Below, piece by piece: positions 16,457-25,587 of a DNA stretch of 64,000 nucleotides. Position 1 is the stretch's first letter, and the number at the start of each line of letters is the position of its first letter. The stretch covers positions 186,001-250,000 of the forward strand of contig NZ_JAYEEQ010000002.1 of NCBI RefSeq assembly GCF_034651555.1, in the 5' to 3' direction. The notes beneath the pieces are model-generated. The model saw nothing but the letters and a program-made list of their open reading frames with translations. It did no database searches and was not told the origin of the DNA. Source of the DNA: Aurantibrevibacter litoralis. GTDB lineage: Bacteria > Bacteroidota > Bacteroidia > Flavobacteriales > Flavobacteriaceae. The translations under genes were made by a program, and so were the position numbers.

Positions 16457-16684
16457 TTATTCCTCGTATCTAGATACTTCTCGGTCGTAAAATGCCGTAG
16501 CCTGTACAATGAGACTTTCTGCTTCTGATGCCAATTCACTTTCATCATCTGGCGAAAAATCTTCAAGCCACTCCACTTCATCATCTTCTAAATTAATAAT
16601 AAAACGCGGATACTCGGTATGTATCACAAAAATGGCCGTAGGGTAATCGGTATTGTCTCCGAGTATAAATTTTGGTAATTCCAT
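16457..16684 (-). CDS. Small acidic hypothetical protein
   Basis: A 75-residue strongly acidic protein (for example LEDDEVEWLEDFSPDDESE), with no signal peptide or membrane segment. It starts MELPKFILGDNTDYPTAIFVIHTEYPRFIIN, giving a short beta-rich N-terminus, and ends in an amphipathic helix. Its stop is two bases before the start of the PAP2 gene, so it is the first gene of a two-gene operon. I do not recognise a function. The 153 bp upstream to 16837 show nothing beyond its probable promoter. Confidence 0.7.
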   Translation of the reverse strand: MELPKFILGDNTDYPTAIFVIHTEYPRFIINLEDDEVEWLEDFSPDDESELASEAESLIVQATAFYDREVSRYEE

Positions 16685-16837
16685 ACTTTCTATTTTCTAC
16701 CTTTTTATAATGATCTTCTTTTTAGTGAGCCGATTTAGTTTTGATCGCCCCTCGTTTGATACGCCTAAATATCAGGGCTTATTTTGAGAACTGCCATGTT
16801 GGTATTCCTGTTTTACAACGCTTACCTTATAGCTATT

Positions 16838-18220
16838 TTAGTGTGCTTGCAAGCGCCCATCCCTTATTAATTGCTTCGTTAAATAGGTAAACCGAATATA
16901 CAACATTATTGCAGATGCAGTGAGTCCGGCCAACAATCCAATCCAAATGCCCACACTTTCTAAGGCTGTATACAGACCTAAATAGAAGCTCACAGGAAAA
17001 CCGATAAGCCAATAGGCAATAAAGGTGATAAAGGTAGGAATGGCCACATCTTGCAATCCGCGAAGCGCACCCAATATGACCACTTGTAGCCCATCGGATA
17101 TTTGAAAAAAGGCTGCCACCAACAATAATTGTGCTGCCATAAAGATTACCTGATTGTTATCGACCTGATTGGCCATATCACTTACATCCAAATACACCGT
17201 AGGAAGCCAATGCCTAAAAACTAAAAACAAAATTGCAAAGACAATCTCTAATAAGAAGGTTAGGTAAAAAATAGAGAATGCAATGCGTCGCAAATCTTTA
17301 AAGCGCTGCAAGCCTTTCTGATTTCCGACCCGAATCATGGCCGCTACGCCCAGACCCATGCCCACCATAAAAGTCATACTGCTTAAATTTAACGCAATTT
17401 GGTTTGCCGCTTGGGCATTTTTTCCCAACACCCCACTAAGCCAAATGGCAGCAGTAAAAATAGCCACTTCAAAGAACATTTGTAAGGCCGAAGGAAAACC
17501 CAAATCTATAATCTTGCGCAATACTTTTTTTTCGATGCGTTTAAAATTAAATCCAATAACATAGGGCTTAAATTTAGGTTTTCTTTTAAGCAAGTACCAA
17601 AGATGTCCCACCATGAATATTCGGGAAACTAATGTACCTATTGCGGCTCCCACTATGCCCAGTTGAGGAAAACCAAAAGTTCCAAAAATAAAGAGGTAAT
17701 TTAGCACCACATTAATAATGTTGGCAACTATGGTGGCATACATAGGATACTTGGTTTGCGATAAGCCCTCCGAAAATTGTTTAAAGGCCTGAAATACAAT
17801 CAAAGGAACCAAAGAAAAGGCTACCAGATCTAAATAGGGCATGGCTAACGCTACTACTTCGGGAGGCTGCTTCATGATATACATAAGCGGTTTGGCTAAT
17901 AGAATAGCACCAAAAAGCGCAAACCCTAGCAATGTGCACAGCACCAAACCGTGCTTTAAGGCACTTTTAGCACTGCCTTGATCCTGGGCCCCATCTGCTT
18001 CGGCTACGAGCGGCGTAATTGCCGTAGAAAAACCGATCCCCAAAGACATGGCAATAAAGACAAAACTATTGCCAAGGGATACCGCAGCCAATTCCGCAGT
18101 ACCTAATTGCCCCACCATAATGTTGTCTGCCAACTGTACAAAAGTATGACCCAGCATACCAAGGATGACTGGGAAAGATAGTTTAAGATTATAACGAAAT
18201 TCTTTGGTGTACTGCTGCAC
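16838..18220 (-). CDS. MATE family efflux transporter
   Basis: A 460-residue, 12-helix transporter of the NorM branch. The two MatE halves each start with the typical pattern (LSFPVILGMLGHTFVQLADNIMVGQLG and a second at about 240, DLGFPSALQMFFEVAIF). MATE exporters use a Na+ or H+ gradient to expel cationic drugs and metabolites. It stands alone, with mazG on the same strand 225 bp upstream. Substrate cannot be predicted. Confidence 0.9.
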   Translation of the reverse strand: MQQYTKEFRYNLKLSFPVILGMLGHTFVQLADNIMVGQLGTAELAAVSLGNSFVFIAMSLGIGFSTAITPLVAEADGAQDQGSAKSALKHGLVLCTLLGFALFGAILLAKPLMYIMKQPPEVVALAMPYLDLVAFSLVPLIVFQAFKQFSEGLSQTKYPMYATIVANIINVVLNYLFIFGTFGFPQLGIVGAAIGTLVSRIFMVGHLWYLLKRKPKFKPYVIGFNFKRIEKKVLRKIIDLGFPSALQMFFEVAIFTAAIWLSGVLGKNAQAANQIALNLSSMTFMVGMGLGVAAMIRVGNQKGLQRFKDLRRIAFSIFYLTFLLEIVFAILFLVFRHWLPTVYLDVSDMANQVDNNQVIFMAAQLLLVAAFFQISDGLQVVILGALRGLQDVAIPTFITFIAYWLIGFPVSFYLGLYTALESVGIWIGLLAGLTASAIMLYIRFTYLTKQLIRDGRLQAH

Positions 18221-18300
18221 AGCTTTTTTTTGATGGGCAAAGATACTTTCTTCATTGTACTTTAACGCGATAATCGAGATTTAAATGCTCCTACCTTTTC

Positions 18301-18326
18301 CTGTCCGTACTAGCCAAAGCGGACAG
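18301..18326. repeat. Inverted repeat between MATE and mazG genes
   Basis: CTGTCCG (18301-18307) and CGGACAG (18320-18326) form a perfect 7-bp stem with a 12-nt loop, in the 225-bp space upstream of the MATE gene. It could be a terminator-like hairpin for mazG, though no T-run follows, or a REP-like palindrome. Confidence 0.4.
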
Positions 18327-18445
18327 CAGGCCGACAAAATTCAGAATCAAAGGATCCTAATAATGGCACTTGGGCTTGCTCCTAGATTGGTTGCTCCTGA
18401 TGCGACAGAGAAATGCTATGGTTCTTTACATTGCAAACCGTACGC

Positions 18446-19240
18446 CTACTTTTTGCCTTCTGCCGCCGATTCCTCCTTCGCTTGCTCCCAATACACATCC
18501 ATCTCCGCCAAGGTCATGTCCGAGAGCTTTTTGCCGAGTTCGTTAGCTTTTTGTTCGAGGTATTGAAAGCGTTTGATGAATTTTTTATTGGTGCGCTCCA
18601 AAGCATCTTCGGGGTTGACGCCGATAAACCGGGCGTAGTTAATCATGGAAAAAAGCACATCGCCAAATTCGGCTTCTATGGTGTCTTTGTTGTTCGCTTT
18701 TAGTTCGGATTGTAGTTCGCTCAACTCTTCCACCACTTTATCTAACACCTGACTGGGTTCTTCCCAATCAAACCCTACGGCGCGTACTTTATCTTGTATC
18801 CGGCTGGCTTTTACCAAAGCCGGCAAGGATTTGGGTACACCTTCCAAGACCGATTTTTTTCCTTCTTTGAGTTTGAGCTGTTCCCAATTCGCTTTTACGG
18901 CTTCTTCATCGGCAGCATCGACATTGCCGTATATATGCGGATGCCGGTGGATGAGCTTTTCGGAAATGGCATTTGCTACATCACCAATATCAAAAGCGTT
19001 GGTTTCCGAACCTATTTTGGCATAAAAAACAATGTGCAACAACAAATCGCCCAACTCTTTTTTTATTTCCGAAAGGTCGTTATCTAAAATAGCATCGCCG
19101 AGTTCGTAGGTTTCTTCTATGGTGAGGTGCCGAAGGCTTTCAAAGGTTTGCTTTTTGTCCCACGGACATCCGGCACGCAAGTCGTCCATGATGTTTAACA
19201 ATCGCTCTATTGCACCTAACTGTGCTTTTCTAGACTCCAT
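18446..19240 (-). CDS. mazG: Nucleoside triphosphate pyrophosphohydrolase
   Basis: A 264-residue tandem MazG protein that hydrolyses NTPs to NMP and pyrophosphate, clearing aberrant or excess nucleotides. The first domain has the metal motifs EETYELGDA and KKELGDLLLH; the second has EELSELQSEL and EAEFGDVLFS. The length matches E. coli MazG (263 residues). A monocistronic house-keeping gene, about 120 bp from the divergent TIM-barrel gene. Confidence 0.93.
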   Translation of the reverse strand: MESRKAQLGAIERLLNIMDDLRAGCPWDKKQTFESLRHLTIEETYELGDAILDNDLSEIKKELGDLLLHIVFYAKIGSETNAFDIGDVANAISEKLIHRHPHIYGNVDAADEEAVKANWEQLKLKEGKKSVLEGVPKSLPALVKASRIQDKVRAVGFDWEEPSQVLDKVVEELSELQSELKANNKDTIEAEFGDVLFSMINYARFIGVNPEDALERTNKKFIKRFQYLEQKANELGKKLSDMTLAEMDVYWEQAKEESAAEGKK

Positions 19241-19363
19241 ATCAGAAATTTTTGGTAAAAATACAAAGACGCCAAGCGAACAGTACTCAAATTTTTAGAC
19301 TATTTTAGAGGGTTTTATTTTTTATCCACAAAAACAACCACATACATTCTTAATAATACAGCA

Positions 19364-20203
19364 ATGAAAACACGAAGAGAATTTTTGTTACAATCTGCTA
19401 CAGTCACGGCAGGTGCCTTAGTATGGCCTTCGGTAGCGCTACCTAGTCGGCTCCCCAAAATAGAAAGATACGGCGTGCAGCTATACTCCTTTCGCCATGA
19501 GTTAGAAAAAGATGTAATAGGCACCTTAAAGCAAATTGCGTCTCTGGGCATTAAGGAGATTGAAACCGCCAAAAGTAAAAAAGGGCATTACTACGGGGTA
19601 GCACCCTCAGAAATGAAAACGATATGCAACGATTTAGGTATGAACCTTAAGAGCGGACATGTACATCTGGATGATCAATGGGAAAAAACGATGGATGAAG
19701 CTGCCGCCTCTGGCCAGGAATACCTTATCTGTTCCAGTATGCCTTCCGAAGGGCAAACCATAGATAATTATAAAAAAGTTGCCGATTCTTTTAATAAGGC
19801 CGGAGAAGACTGTAAAAAAAGAGGTATAAAATTTGGGTATCACAACCACGACTATGAGTTTGAATCCGTAAATGGAACTGTGCTTTACGATGTGCTTTTG
19901 AACCACACCGAAGCCGATTTGGTACATATGGAACTGGATCTGGGCTGGGTGGTTGTTACCGGAAATGATCCTTTCGACTACTTTAAGCGGTATCATGGTC
20001 GCTTCCCTCTTTGGCATTTAAAAGATATGGATCTGAAAAAAAAGGAAAGTACCGAATTTGGAAAAGGCGGACTAGATATTGTTGGCCTTATCCAAAACCA
20101 AAAGGCATCTGGCGTGAAGCATATTTTTATAGAACAGGAAGAATATGCCAGCAGCGCATTTGAAAGCATGGAACACAATATGGACTTTTTGAAAAATTTG
20201 TAG
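19364..20203 (+). CDS. Tat-exported sugar phosphate isomerase/epimerase-type TIM barrel
   Basis: A 279-residue xylose-isomerase-like (AP_endonuc_2) TIM barrel. The N-terminus, TRREFLLQSATVTAGALVW, is a twin-arginine signal, so the folded protein is exported. Metal-binding residues appear on the usual strands: FGYHNHDYEFE, MELDLGWVV, WHLKDMD and FIEQEEY. The substrate is likely a sugar or cyclitol, but the sequence does not name it. It begins a run with an Nramp-like transporter and an SMP-30 lactonase on the same strand, separated by simple-repeat spacers. Confidence 0.85.
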   Translation: MKTRREFLLQSATVTAGALVWPSVALPSRLPKIERYGVQLYSFRHELEKDVIGTLKQIASLGIKEIETAKSKKGHYYGVAPSEMKTICNDLGMNLKSGHVHLDDQWEKTMDEAAASGQEYLICSSMPSEGQTIDNYKKVADSFNKAGEDCKKRGIKFGYHNHDYEFESVNGTVLYDVLLNHTEADLVHMELDLGWVVVTGNDPFDYFKRYHGRFPLWHLKDMDLKKKESTEFGKGGLDIVGLIQNQKASGVKHIFIEQEEYASSAFESMEHNMDFLKNL

Positions 20204-20330
20204 TTCGTTGTGGGTTGAACCTTGTTCGTTGACCGTTGATGGTTGATCGTTGATGGATTGATTACGTTCAAATACAAACTCAAATTCAAACTCAAATTCA
20301 AAAAACAAATACCAATACGAGTGCAGAAAA
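20204..20330. repeat. Two-part simple-sequence spacer 1
   Basis: Directly after the isomerase stop, a GT-rich run of GTTGATGGTTGATCG-type words (to about 20265) passes into a CA/AT-rich run of CAAATACAAACTCAAATTC words (to about 20312). The same layout recurs at 21740 and 21861. Confidence 0.7.
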
Positions 20331-20352
20331 CTGAAAATCAAAAACAATTCCA

Positions 20353-21711
20353 ATGAGCCTTAGTGCCGACCCTTATGTGTTATCCGCCGATAAGATAAAA
20401 GAACCACCCCATTCGTTCCAGGGAAAACTTAAATTTTTGGGGCCGGGGTTTATTCTTTCGGCTTCCATAGTAGGTTCCGGGGAATTAATAGCCACCACTG
20501 CTTTGGGAGCCGAGGCCGGATTTATAACCTTTTGGGTAATCATTATAAGTTGTATTGTAAAAGTAATGGTACAACTAGAGTTTGGCAAACATACCATCCT
20601 CACCGGCGAAACCGCTATGCAGGCTTTTAATAAATTACCCGGGCCTCGTTTCGGAAAGGCAAAGTGGTCGGTATGGACTGTCTTACTGGTTATGGTTATA
20701 AAATTATTGCAGGTGGGTGGCATCGTGGGCGGTGTGGCCATCATTTTGCACATGAGTACCCCATTATTGAACGTTACGACATACTGTTTTTTGGTCGCCA
20801 TAGTAGTAGCATTAATGATTTTTAGAGGCTATTACAAATTTATAGAATCGGTTTCCTTGGGACTGATTGGTTTTTTCACGCTTTTCACCATTGCTTCCTT
20901 ATATTTTTTAAAATTTACCCCCTATGCCATTTCATGGGAACACATTTGGAGCGGACTACAATTCCATTTACCCAAAACCGCCTTGGCCGTCGCTTTTGGG
21001 GCATTTGGCATTACCGGAGTCGGCGGAGATGAAATTATCCACTATAACTACTGGTGTTTGGAAAAAGGATATGCCAGTTACACCGGAAAAAATGATAATT
21101 CGGAAGCATGGCGGCAACGCGCTAAAGGCTGGATTAAAGTGATGCAATTGGATGCCGTGTTTGCAATGTGCGTTTACACCGCTGTTACCGCTTGCTTTTA
21201 CTTATTGGGTGCCGCTGTATTGCACACACAAGATACTGTAATGGAGGGCTACGGCATCATAGAAACACTCTCTACAATGTATACCGAATCCTTAGGTCCT
21301 AATGCTAAAACAGCCTTCTTATTGGGTGCCTTAGTAACTCTTTTCTCCACTTTATTTGCCGCTTTAGCTGCTTGGACACGACAACTCACCGATATTTTTG
21401 GACAATTGGGTTGGATTGATTTCGGTAATTTTAGTATCCGTAAACGTACCGTGGCTATTTTGGCATGGGTCATTCCTATACTTTGGGCCGTTGCCTTTGT
21501 TTTTATCCAACTACCCGTAATGATGGTCATTACCGGAGGTATTGTAGGTTCTTTTTTATTGTTTTTGGTGGTGTATGCCGCTTTTTATTTCCGATATTAC
21601 CGTGTCAATCCCCATTTCAAACCGAATTTCCTATACGACCTTTTACTATGGATTAGTATTTTAAGTATTGTAGCCGTAGGTACATTGGGAATTTTTAAGT
21701 TTTTTAGCTGA
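20353..21711 (+). CDS. Nramp-related transporter with non-canonical metal site
   Basis: A 452-residue, roughly 11-helix protein of the Nramp (Mn/Fe transporter) superfamily, LeuT fold. The superfamily start FLGPGFILSASIVGSGEL is clear. The two unwound helices that coordinate metal differ from standard MntH: the DPGN of TM1 is replaced by VGSG, and the MPHN of TM6 by VGGDEIIHYNYW. It therefore may not carry Mn2+ and could move another ion or a small solute. It starts with ATG at 20353, 149 bp after the Tat isomerase. Confidence 0.8.
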   Translation: MSLSADPYVLSADKIKEPPHSFQGKLKFLGPGFILSASIVGSGELIATTALGAEAGFITFWVIIISCIVKVMVQLEFGKHTILTGETAMQAFNKLPGPRFGKAKWSVWTVLLVMVIKLLQVGGIVGGVAIILHMSTPLLNVTTYCFLVAIVVALMIFRGYYKFIESVSLGLIGFFTLFTIASLYFLKFTPYAISWEHIWSGLQFHLPKTALAVAFGAFGITGVGGDEIIHYNYWCLEKGYASYTGKNDNSEAWRQRAKGWIKVMQLDAVFAMCVYTAVTACFYLLGAAVLHTQDTVMEGYGIIETLSTMYTESLGPNAKTAFLLGALVTLFSTLFAALAAWTRQLTDIFGQLGWIDFGNFSIRKRTVAILAWVIPILWAVAFVFIQLPVMMVITGGIVGSFLLFLVVYAAFYFRYYRVNPHFKPNFLYDLLLWISILSIVAVGTLGIFKFFS

Positions 21712-21739
21712 TGGGGTTTTGGTTGTTGGTTGGTCGTTG

Positions 21740-21928
21740 TTGGTTGATCGTTGTTGGTTGATCGATTGATTAGGTTGAAAAAAATACAAATGCAAATACA
21801 AATGCAAGAGTCAAGTTCAGAACGTTAAATTCTCCTAAAAGTTGAAACCAGAACCTTTTTTTGGTTGATCGTTGATGGTTGATCGATTGATTAGGTTGAA
21901 AAAAATACAAATACAAATGCAAATACAA
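21740..21928. repeat. Two-part simple-sequence spacer 2, duplicated
   Basis: Two 68-bp direct repeats, 21740-21807 and 21861-21928, differ at four positions. Each consists of a TTGGTTGATCGTTG half followed by AGGTTGAAAAAAATACAAAT and further CAAATG/CAAATAC words. They fill the gap 21712-22007, which has no gene. The region after 21930 is AT-rich and should hold the lactonase promoter. Confidence 0.8.
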
Positions 21929-22007
21929 TTTGGAAATTAAAAAATAACTTGAAATTTGAAACGAGAAACTTCTGACTTTCGATATTCTGACTAATATAGA
22001 CCACATT

Positions 22008-22913
22008 ATGAAAACATCGTTCTTTTCTATTCTTACCATCAGTGCAGGCATGGGACTCTTCGTACCTTTTAGCCATGCCCAAGAAAATGCTATCATTGCC
22101 GAAGGCGCATCCGTTACTCTGGTGGCGTCCGACTATTCGTTTACCGAAGGTCCTGCGGTAGATAACGAAGGAAATATTTACTTTACAGACCAACCTAACG
22201 ACCGAATTGTAAAATGGAATTGGGCCGATAATTCTGTTTCGGATTATATAACGCCTTCAGGTCGTGCCAATGGCCTTTATGTGGATCATAAGGGTAACCT
22301 TTTGGCTTGTGCCGATGAAAAAAACGAAATATGGAGCATTACACCGGACAAGAAAATCACAGTTTTACTATCTGATGTTAACGGCAAAAAACTCAATGGA
22401 CCGAATGATTTATGGGTAGATCTGAAAGGTGGAATCTACTTTACCGATCCTTTTTATAAACGCAATTATTGGGATCGCACCGAAAAGGAAATTGAAAAAG
22501 AAATGGTGTATTACCTAAGTCCCGATTTAAAAACTCTTAGCGTAGTTGCAGACGATTTGGTAAGACCCAATGGCATTATAGGCAGTGCCGATGGAAAAAC
22601 GCTCTATGTAGCCGATATTGGCGATAGCAAGACCTACGCCTACACCATTGCCGATGACAGCACCCTAACCCATAAAACGCTCTTTTGTGAAATGGGCTCC
22701 GACGGAATGACCTTGGATCATCAAGGCAACCTCTATGTAACCGGGAAAGGCGTAACCGTTTTTAACAAAGAGGGGCAACAAATTGCCCATATCCCCATCG
22801 CCCAAAACTGGACGGCTAATGTCACCTTCGGCGGAGCAGACCAGCAAACGCTTTTTATAACGGCCATGAATAGTGTGTATACCTTAAAAATGAATGTGAA
22901 GGGGATACGCTAA
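22008..22913 (+). CDS. SMP-30/gluconolactonase/LRE family protein
   Basis: A 301-residue periplasmic six-bladed beta-propeller with signal peptide (cleaved near PFSHAQ, residue 25). The SMP-30 repeats are recognisable: FTEGPAVDNEGNIYFTDQPNDRI, NGLYVDHKGNLLACAD, LNGPNDLWVDLKGGIYFTDP and RPNGIIG; the Glu, Asn and Asp metal ligands sit in TEGPA, GPNDL and VADIGDS. It probably hydrolyses a sugar lactone. With the upstream exported isomerase it suggests periplasmic processing of an oxidised sugar; that is inference. Confidence 0.87.
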   Translation: MKTSFFSILTISAGMGLFVPFSHAQENAIIAEGASVTLVASDYSFTEGPAVDNEGNIYFTDQPNDRIVKWNWADNSVSDYITPSGRANGLYVDHKGNLLACADEKNEIWSITPDKKITVLLSDVNGKKLNGPNDLWVDLKGGIYFTDPFYKRNYWDRTEKEIEKEMVYYLSPDLKTLSVVADDLVRPNGIIGSADGKTLYVADIGDSKTYAYTIADDSTLTHKTLFCEMGSDGMTLDHQGNLYVTGKGVTVFNKEGQQIAHIPIAQNWTANVTFGGADQQTLFITAMNSVYTLKMNVKGIR

Positions 22914-23046
22914 TGCATCGCACTTCGTAGTTGCTGATGCGCCGGTTTCAATAACATCCAATTTTAATTAAAATCATTTCATGGCATACTACAAAACCAA
23001 TATTCTTTGGTAACTTTAAATATGTAAAATCAACGGTTCATAAAGT

Positions 23047-23112
23047 ATGTCCAATATTGATTTGATTATTGAAGAACGCGCCACCCATATTGGTAAATTT
23101 ATGATCCACTAA
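23047..23112 (+). pseudogene. 5' fragment of the pirin gene
   Basis: ATG at 23047 begins MSNIDLIIEERATHIGKFM and then hits a stop after two more codons. The first 57 bases match the start of the intact pirin gene at 23648 with two mismatches, and weak similarity extends some 40 bp upstream (TAACTTTAA and CACGGTT/ACGGTT words). The remaining part of the gene is missing here. Confidence 0.85.
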
Positions 23113-23223
23113 CTCCCACCTTTAAATTCATGTAGTTCGGATCTTAAGACAAAAAATTAGTTGTATCATCTACTGTGATAAAAAGTACTAAATAGGTAAA
23201 GAATTGGAAAGCCAAAACGAAGC

Positions 23224-23568
23224 ATGAAACAGGTGCCAAAGAAAATATCCATACGCTTTTTTAACGACCGAGAGGTGCGTGCTGTTTGGGATGAAGAACA
23301 TTCAAATTGGTGGTTTAGTGTGTTGGATATTGTCGGCATTTTAAACGAGGAACCGGATTACACCAAAACCCGCAACTATTGGAAATACCTGAAAGCCAAG
23401 TTTAAAAAAGAAAACAACCAACTGGTTAGTGCTACTACCCAGTTGAAATTGATTGCCCCGGATGGTAAAAAACGCTTGACCGATACCCTTCACAGTGAAG
23501 GTATTATCGAGAAGTCAAATTCCGTGAAACAATATGTGACCTCTCTATATTTAAAGACATCTCAGTAA
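23224..23568 (+). pseudogene. Truncated Bro-N (phage antirepressor-like) protein
   Basis: A 114-residue product with most of a Bro-N domain: IRFFNDREVRAVWDEEH, WWFSVLDIVGILNE, and TQLKLIAPDGKKRLTD. Intact family members continue after DTLHSEGIIE with a conserved helical end and often a second domain; here the sequence diverges after residue 95 and stops. Bro-N proteins occur in phages and mobile elements as DNA-binding antirepressors. It lies between the pirin 5' fragment and the intact pirin gene, so it was probably brought in by the event that split them. Confidence 0.75.
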
Positions 23569-23647
23569 ATCATAATTATGTATAGACTATTGTACAACAC
23601 CAGCCATATCTTTAACTTTAATGCCATAAACCTTCACCGTTAGATGT

Positions 23648-24532
23648 ATGTCCAATATTGATTTGATTATTGAAGAACGCGCCACCCATATCGGAAAATT
23701 TATGGTCGGTCGGCTCCTGCCATTTCGGCAAAAAAGAATGGTGGGTCCCTTTATTTATATAGACCATATGGGACCGGTAAAACTAAATGAACGGGAAAAC
23801 TTTGATGTTTTACCCCATCCGCATATTGGCCTTTCTACGCTTACTTTTTTGTTTGAAGGCAGCATTATGCACCGCGATACATTGGGCAATGAAATGGAGA
23901 TACAACCCGGTGCCGTAAACTGGATGACTGCAGGAAAAGGTATTGTGCACTCCGAACGCACCCCGGAATACCTACGCCATTCGGAAAAGTTGATGCATGG
24001 TTTACAGATTTGGGTAGCGCTACCCAAACATCTGGAGCAAATGGAACCTGAGTTTTTTCACATTGGCAAAGAGGAGATTCCGACATGGACAGAGGGCGAC
24101 CTCCAATACAAACTTGTTGCCGGAGAAGCGTTTGGGAAGAAATCGCCCGTACCGGTATTCAGCAAACTTTTTATGTTGGAACTAAAAAGTACTATGGAGC
24201 AAAAGGTAAACATTGGCGATGCCATTTACGGGGAATCGGGACTATACATTCTTGAAGGACACATTGAAAGTGATGGCAACACCTACCAACCAAAGCAGTT
24301 GTTGGTAACTCAGGAAGCCAGCCTGTGCGAATTTACCATTGGTCCCAACAGTACCATCTATATTTTTGGTGGAGAACCATTTCCCGAGGAACGCATCATT
24401 GACTGGAATTTTGTAGCCACCTCAAAGGAACTTATTGCGACCGCCAAAGAAAAATGGATAAACCAATCCTTTGAAAAAATTAAGGGTGAGGAGACTGAAT
24501 TTATCCCCTACCCCACCCGAAATCTAAAATAA
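23648..24532 (+). CDS. Pirin family protein
   Basis: A 294-residue bicupin. The N-terminal pirin cupin has the metal-binding HPHIGLSTLTF, with further His in IMHRDTLGN and KGIVHSERTPE; the C-terminal cupin (about 170-270) is less conserved. Bacterial pirins may act as quercetinases or regulators of central metabolism; the role here is not defined. The start at 23648 is preceded by an ATG in another frame, and the first 57 bp are duplicated at 23047. The VOC gene follows one base after its stop, so they form an operon. Confidence 0.9.
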   Translation: MSNIDLIIEERATHIGKFMVGRLLPFRQKRMVGPFIYIDHMGPVKLNERENFDVLPHPHIGLSTLTFLFEGSIMHRDTLGNEMEIQPGAVNWMTAGKGIVHSERTPEYLRHSEKLMHGLQIWVALPKHLEQMEPEFFHIGKEEIPTWTEGDLQYKLVAGEAFGKKSPVPVFSKLFMLELKSTMEQKVNIGDAIYGESGLYILEGHIESDGNTYQPKQLLVTQEASLCEFTIGPNSTIYIFGGEPFPEERIIDWNFVATSKELIATAKEKWINQSFEKIKGEETEFIPYPTRNLK

Positions 24533-24533
24533 T

Positions 24534-25028
24534 ATGGAATCGTACTCGATCCCTGCTCAAACCCGAATTGGTCATGTACATCTAAAGGTGGCGGACCTGA
24601 ATCGGGCCTTAGGGTTTTATCGAGACTTGCTGGGTTTTGAAGTGACCATGCTTTATGGGAATCAGGCTGCATTTATTTCAGCCGGAGGGTATCACCATCA
24701 TATCGGACTCAATACTTGGAACAGCAAGGGAGCGCCCCCTGCCTCCAAATTTGGAGTGGGCTTATTTCATACGGCCATAGTCTATCCCACCCGAAAAGAC
24801 CTCGCCCTGATTTTTGATAGATTGCGCAAAGCGGATTACCCTTTTACCGGTGCCAGTGACCATGGGGTATCAGAGGCTCTATATTTGGATGATCCGGATG
24901 GTAATGGGGTGGAATTGTATTGGGACCGCCCACAACATCTTTGGCCCAAGACTGAGGACGGAAGCTTGGATATGTATACGAAAGCATTGGATATAAAAGA
25001 GTTACAGAAAGAACTAGAGAAAGAGTAG
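24534..25028 (+). CDS. VOC family protein (catechol 2,3-dioxygenase-like)
   Basis: A 164-residue glyoxalase-fold protein. The betaalphabetabetabeta units carry the metal-ligand pattern: IGHVHLKVADLNRALGFYRDLLGF with His at the first ligand, LFHTAIVYPTRKD with the second His, and NGVELYWDRP with Glu as third. This matches extradiol-dioxygenase-like VOC proteins such as CatE halves. Substrate unknown. One base separates it from pirin; both pirin and VOC proteins often handle aromatic or quinone-like compounds, which is a weak hint of shared function. Confidence 0.88.
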   Translation: MESYSIPAQTRIGHVHLKVADLNRALGFYRDLLGFEVTMLYGNQAAFISAGGYHHHIGLNTWNSKGAPPASKFGVGLFHTAIVYPTRKDLALIFDRLRKADYPFTGASDHGVSEALYLDDPDGNGVELYWDRPQHLWPKTEDGSLDMYTKALDIKELQKELEKE

Positions 25029-25587
25029 ACACAGTCGAAAGTCAAAAGTTTTTCGTTTCAGGTTTCTTTTTTAAGTTTTAAATTGAATTTGAGCTTGAAT
25101 TTGTATTTTGAGCTTTTTCACAACAACAACCAACAATCAACTAAAAAAAATTTCTGGTTTGAAGGGTTTTCTAAACTTATAAACGCATAAACGAATTTGC
25201 AAAGTAAAAGAGCATACCCCCAATCCCGATAGCTATCGGAAGGGAGCTTGAATAAATTGCCCGCGAACAACCGATCAACGGACAACGAAAAACCAGCAAC
25301 GACTAATGAACAACGAAGATTTAAAAATCCTGTTTTAATTTTCATTTTTGGCAGCTTTAAAATTGCTTACCCTATAGTGGCTTGGTTACCCTAGGAGTCT
25401 AGTGTAATGGTAGCCCATTTTTTAGTTAGGCGACTATGGTAATTTTCGTATTCTACTTTAAAAAAGTAGAAATACCCATTTTATAGGGAAATAATCACTA
25501 CTTTTTACAACCTTATGGTTATATTTGAAAGTCAGTGCCTTTTGTCTTTGGCACGCTGCTACGAATACTGCTAAAAACAACGTTTCC
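25029..25587. other. Intergenic region with palindromes before ggt
   Basis: No gene is seen. Low-complexity AT-rich words (TTGAATTTGAGCTTGAATTTG) occupy 25075-25110 and a CATAAACG-type stretch lies near 25185. A 14-bp perfect palindrome CCGATAGCTATCGG is at 25226-25239. A 9-bp stem TTCTACTTT (25451-25459) with AAAGTAGAA (25463-25471) is followed by TACCCATTTTATAGGGA, a possible regulator site for the downstream gene. Confidence 0.4.

Noticed and set aside
18285..18566. 93-residue open frame opposite the mazG end
   Set aside because: Most of it is antisense to mazG and the remainder covers an inverted repeat; no homology is recognisable.
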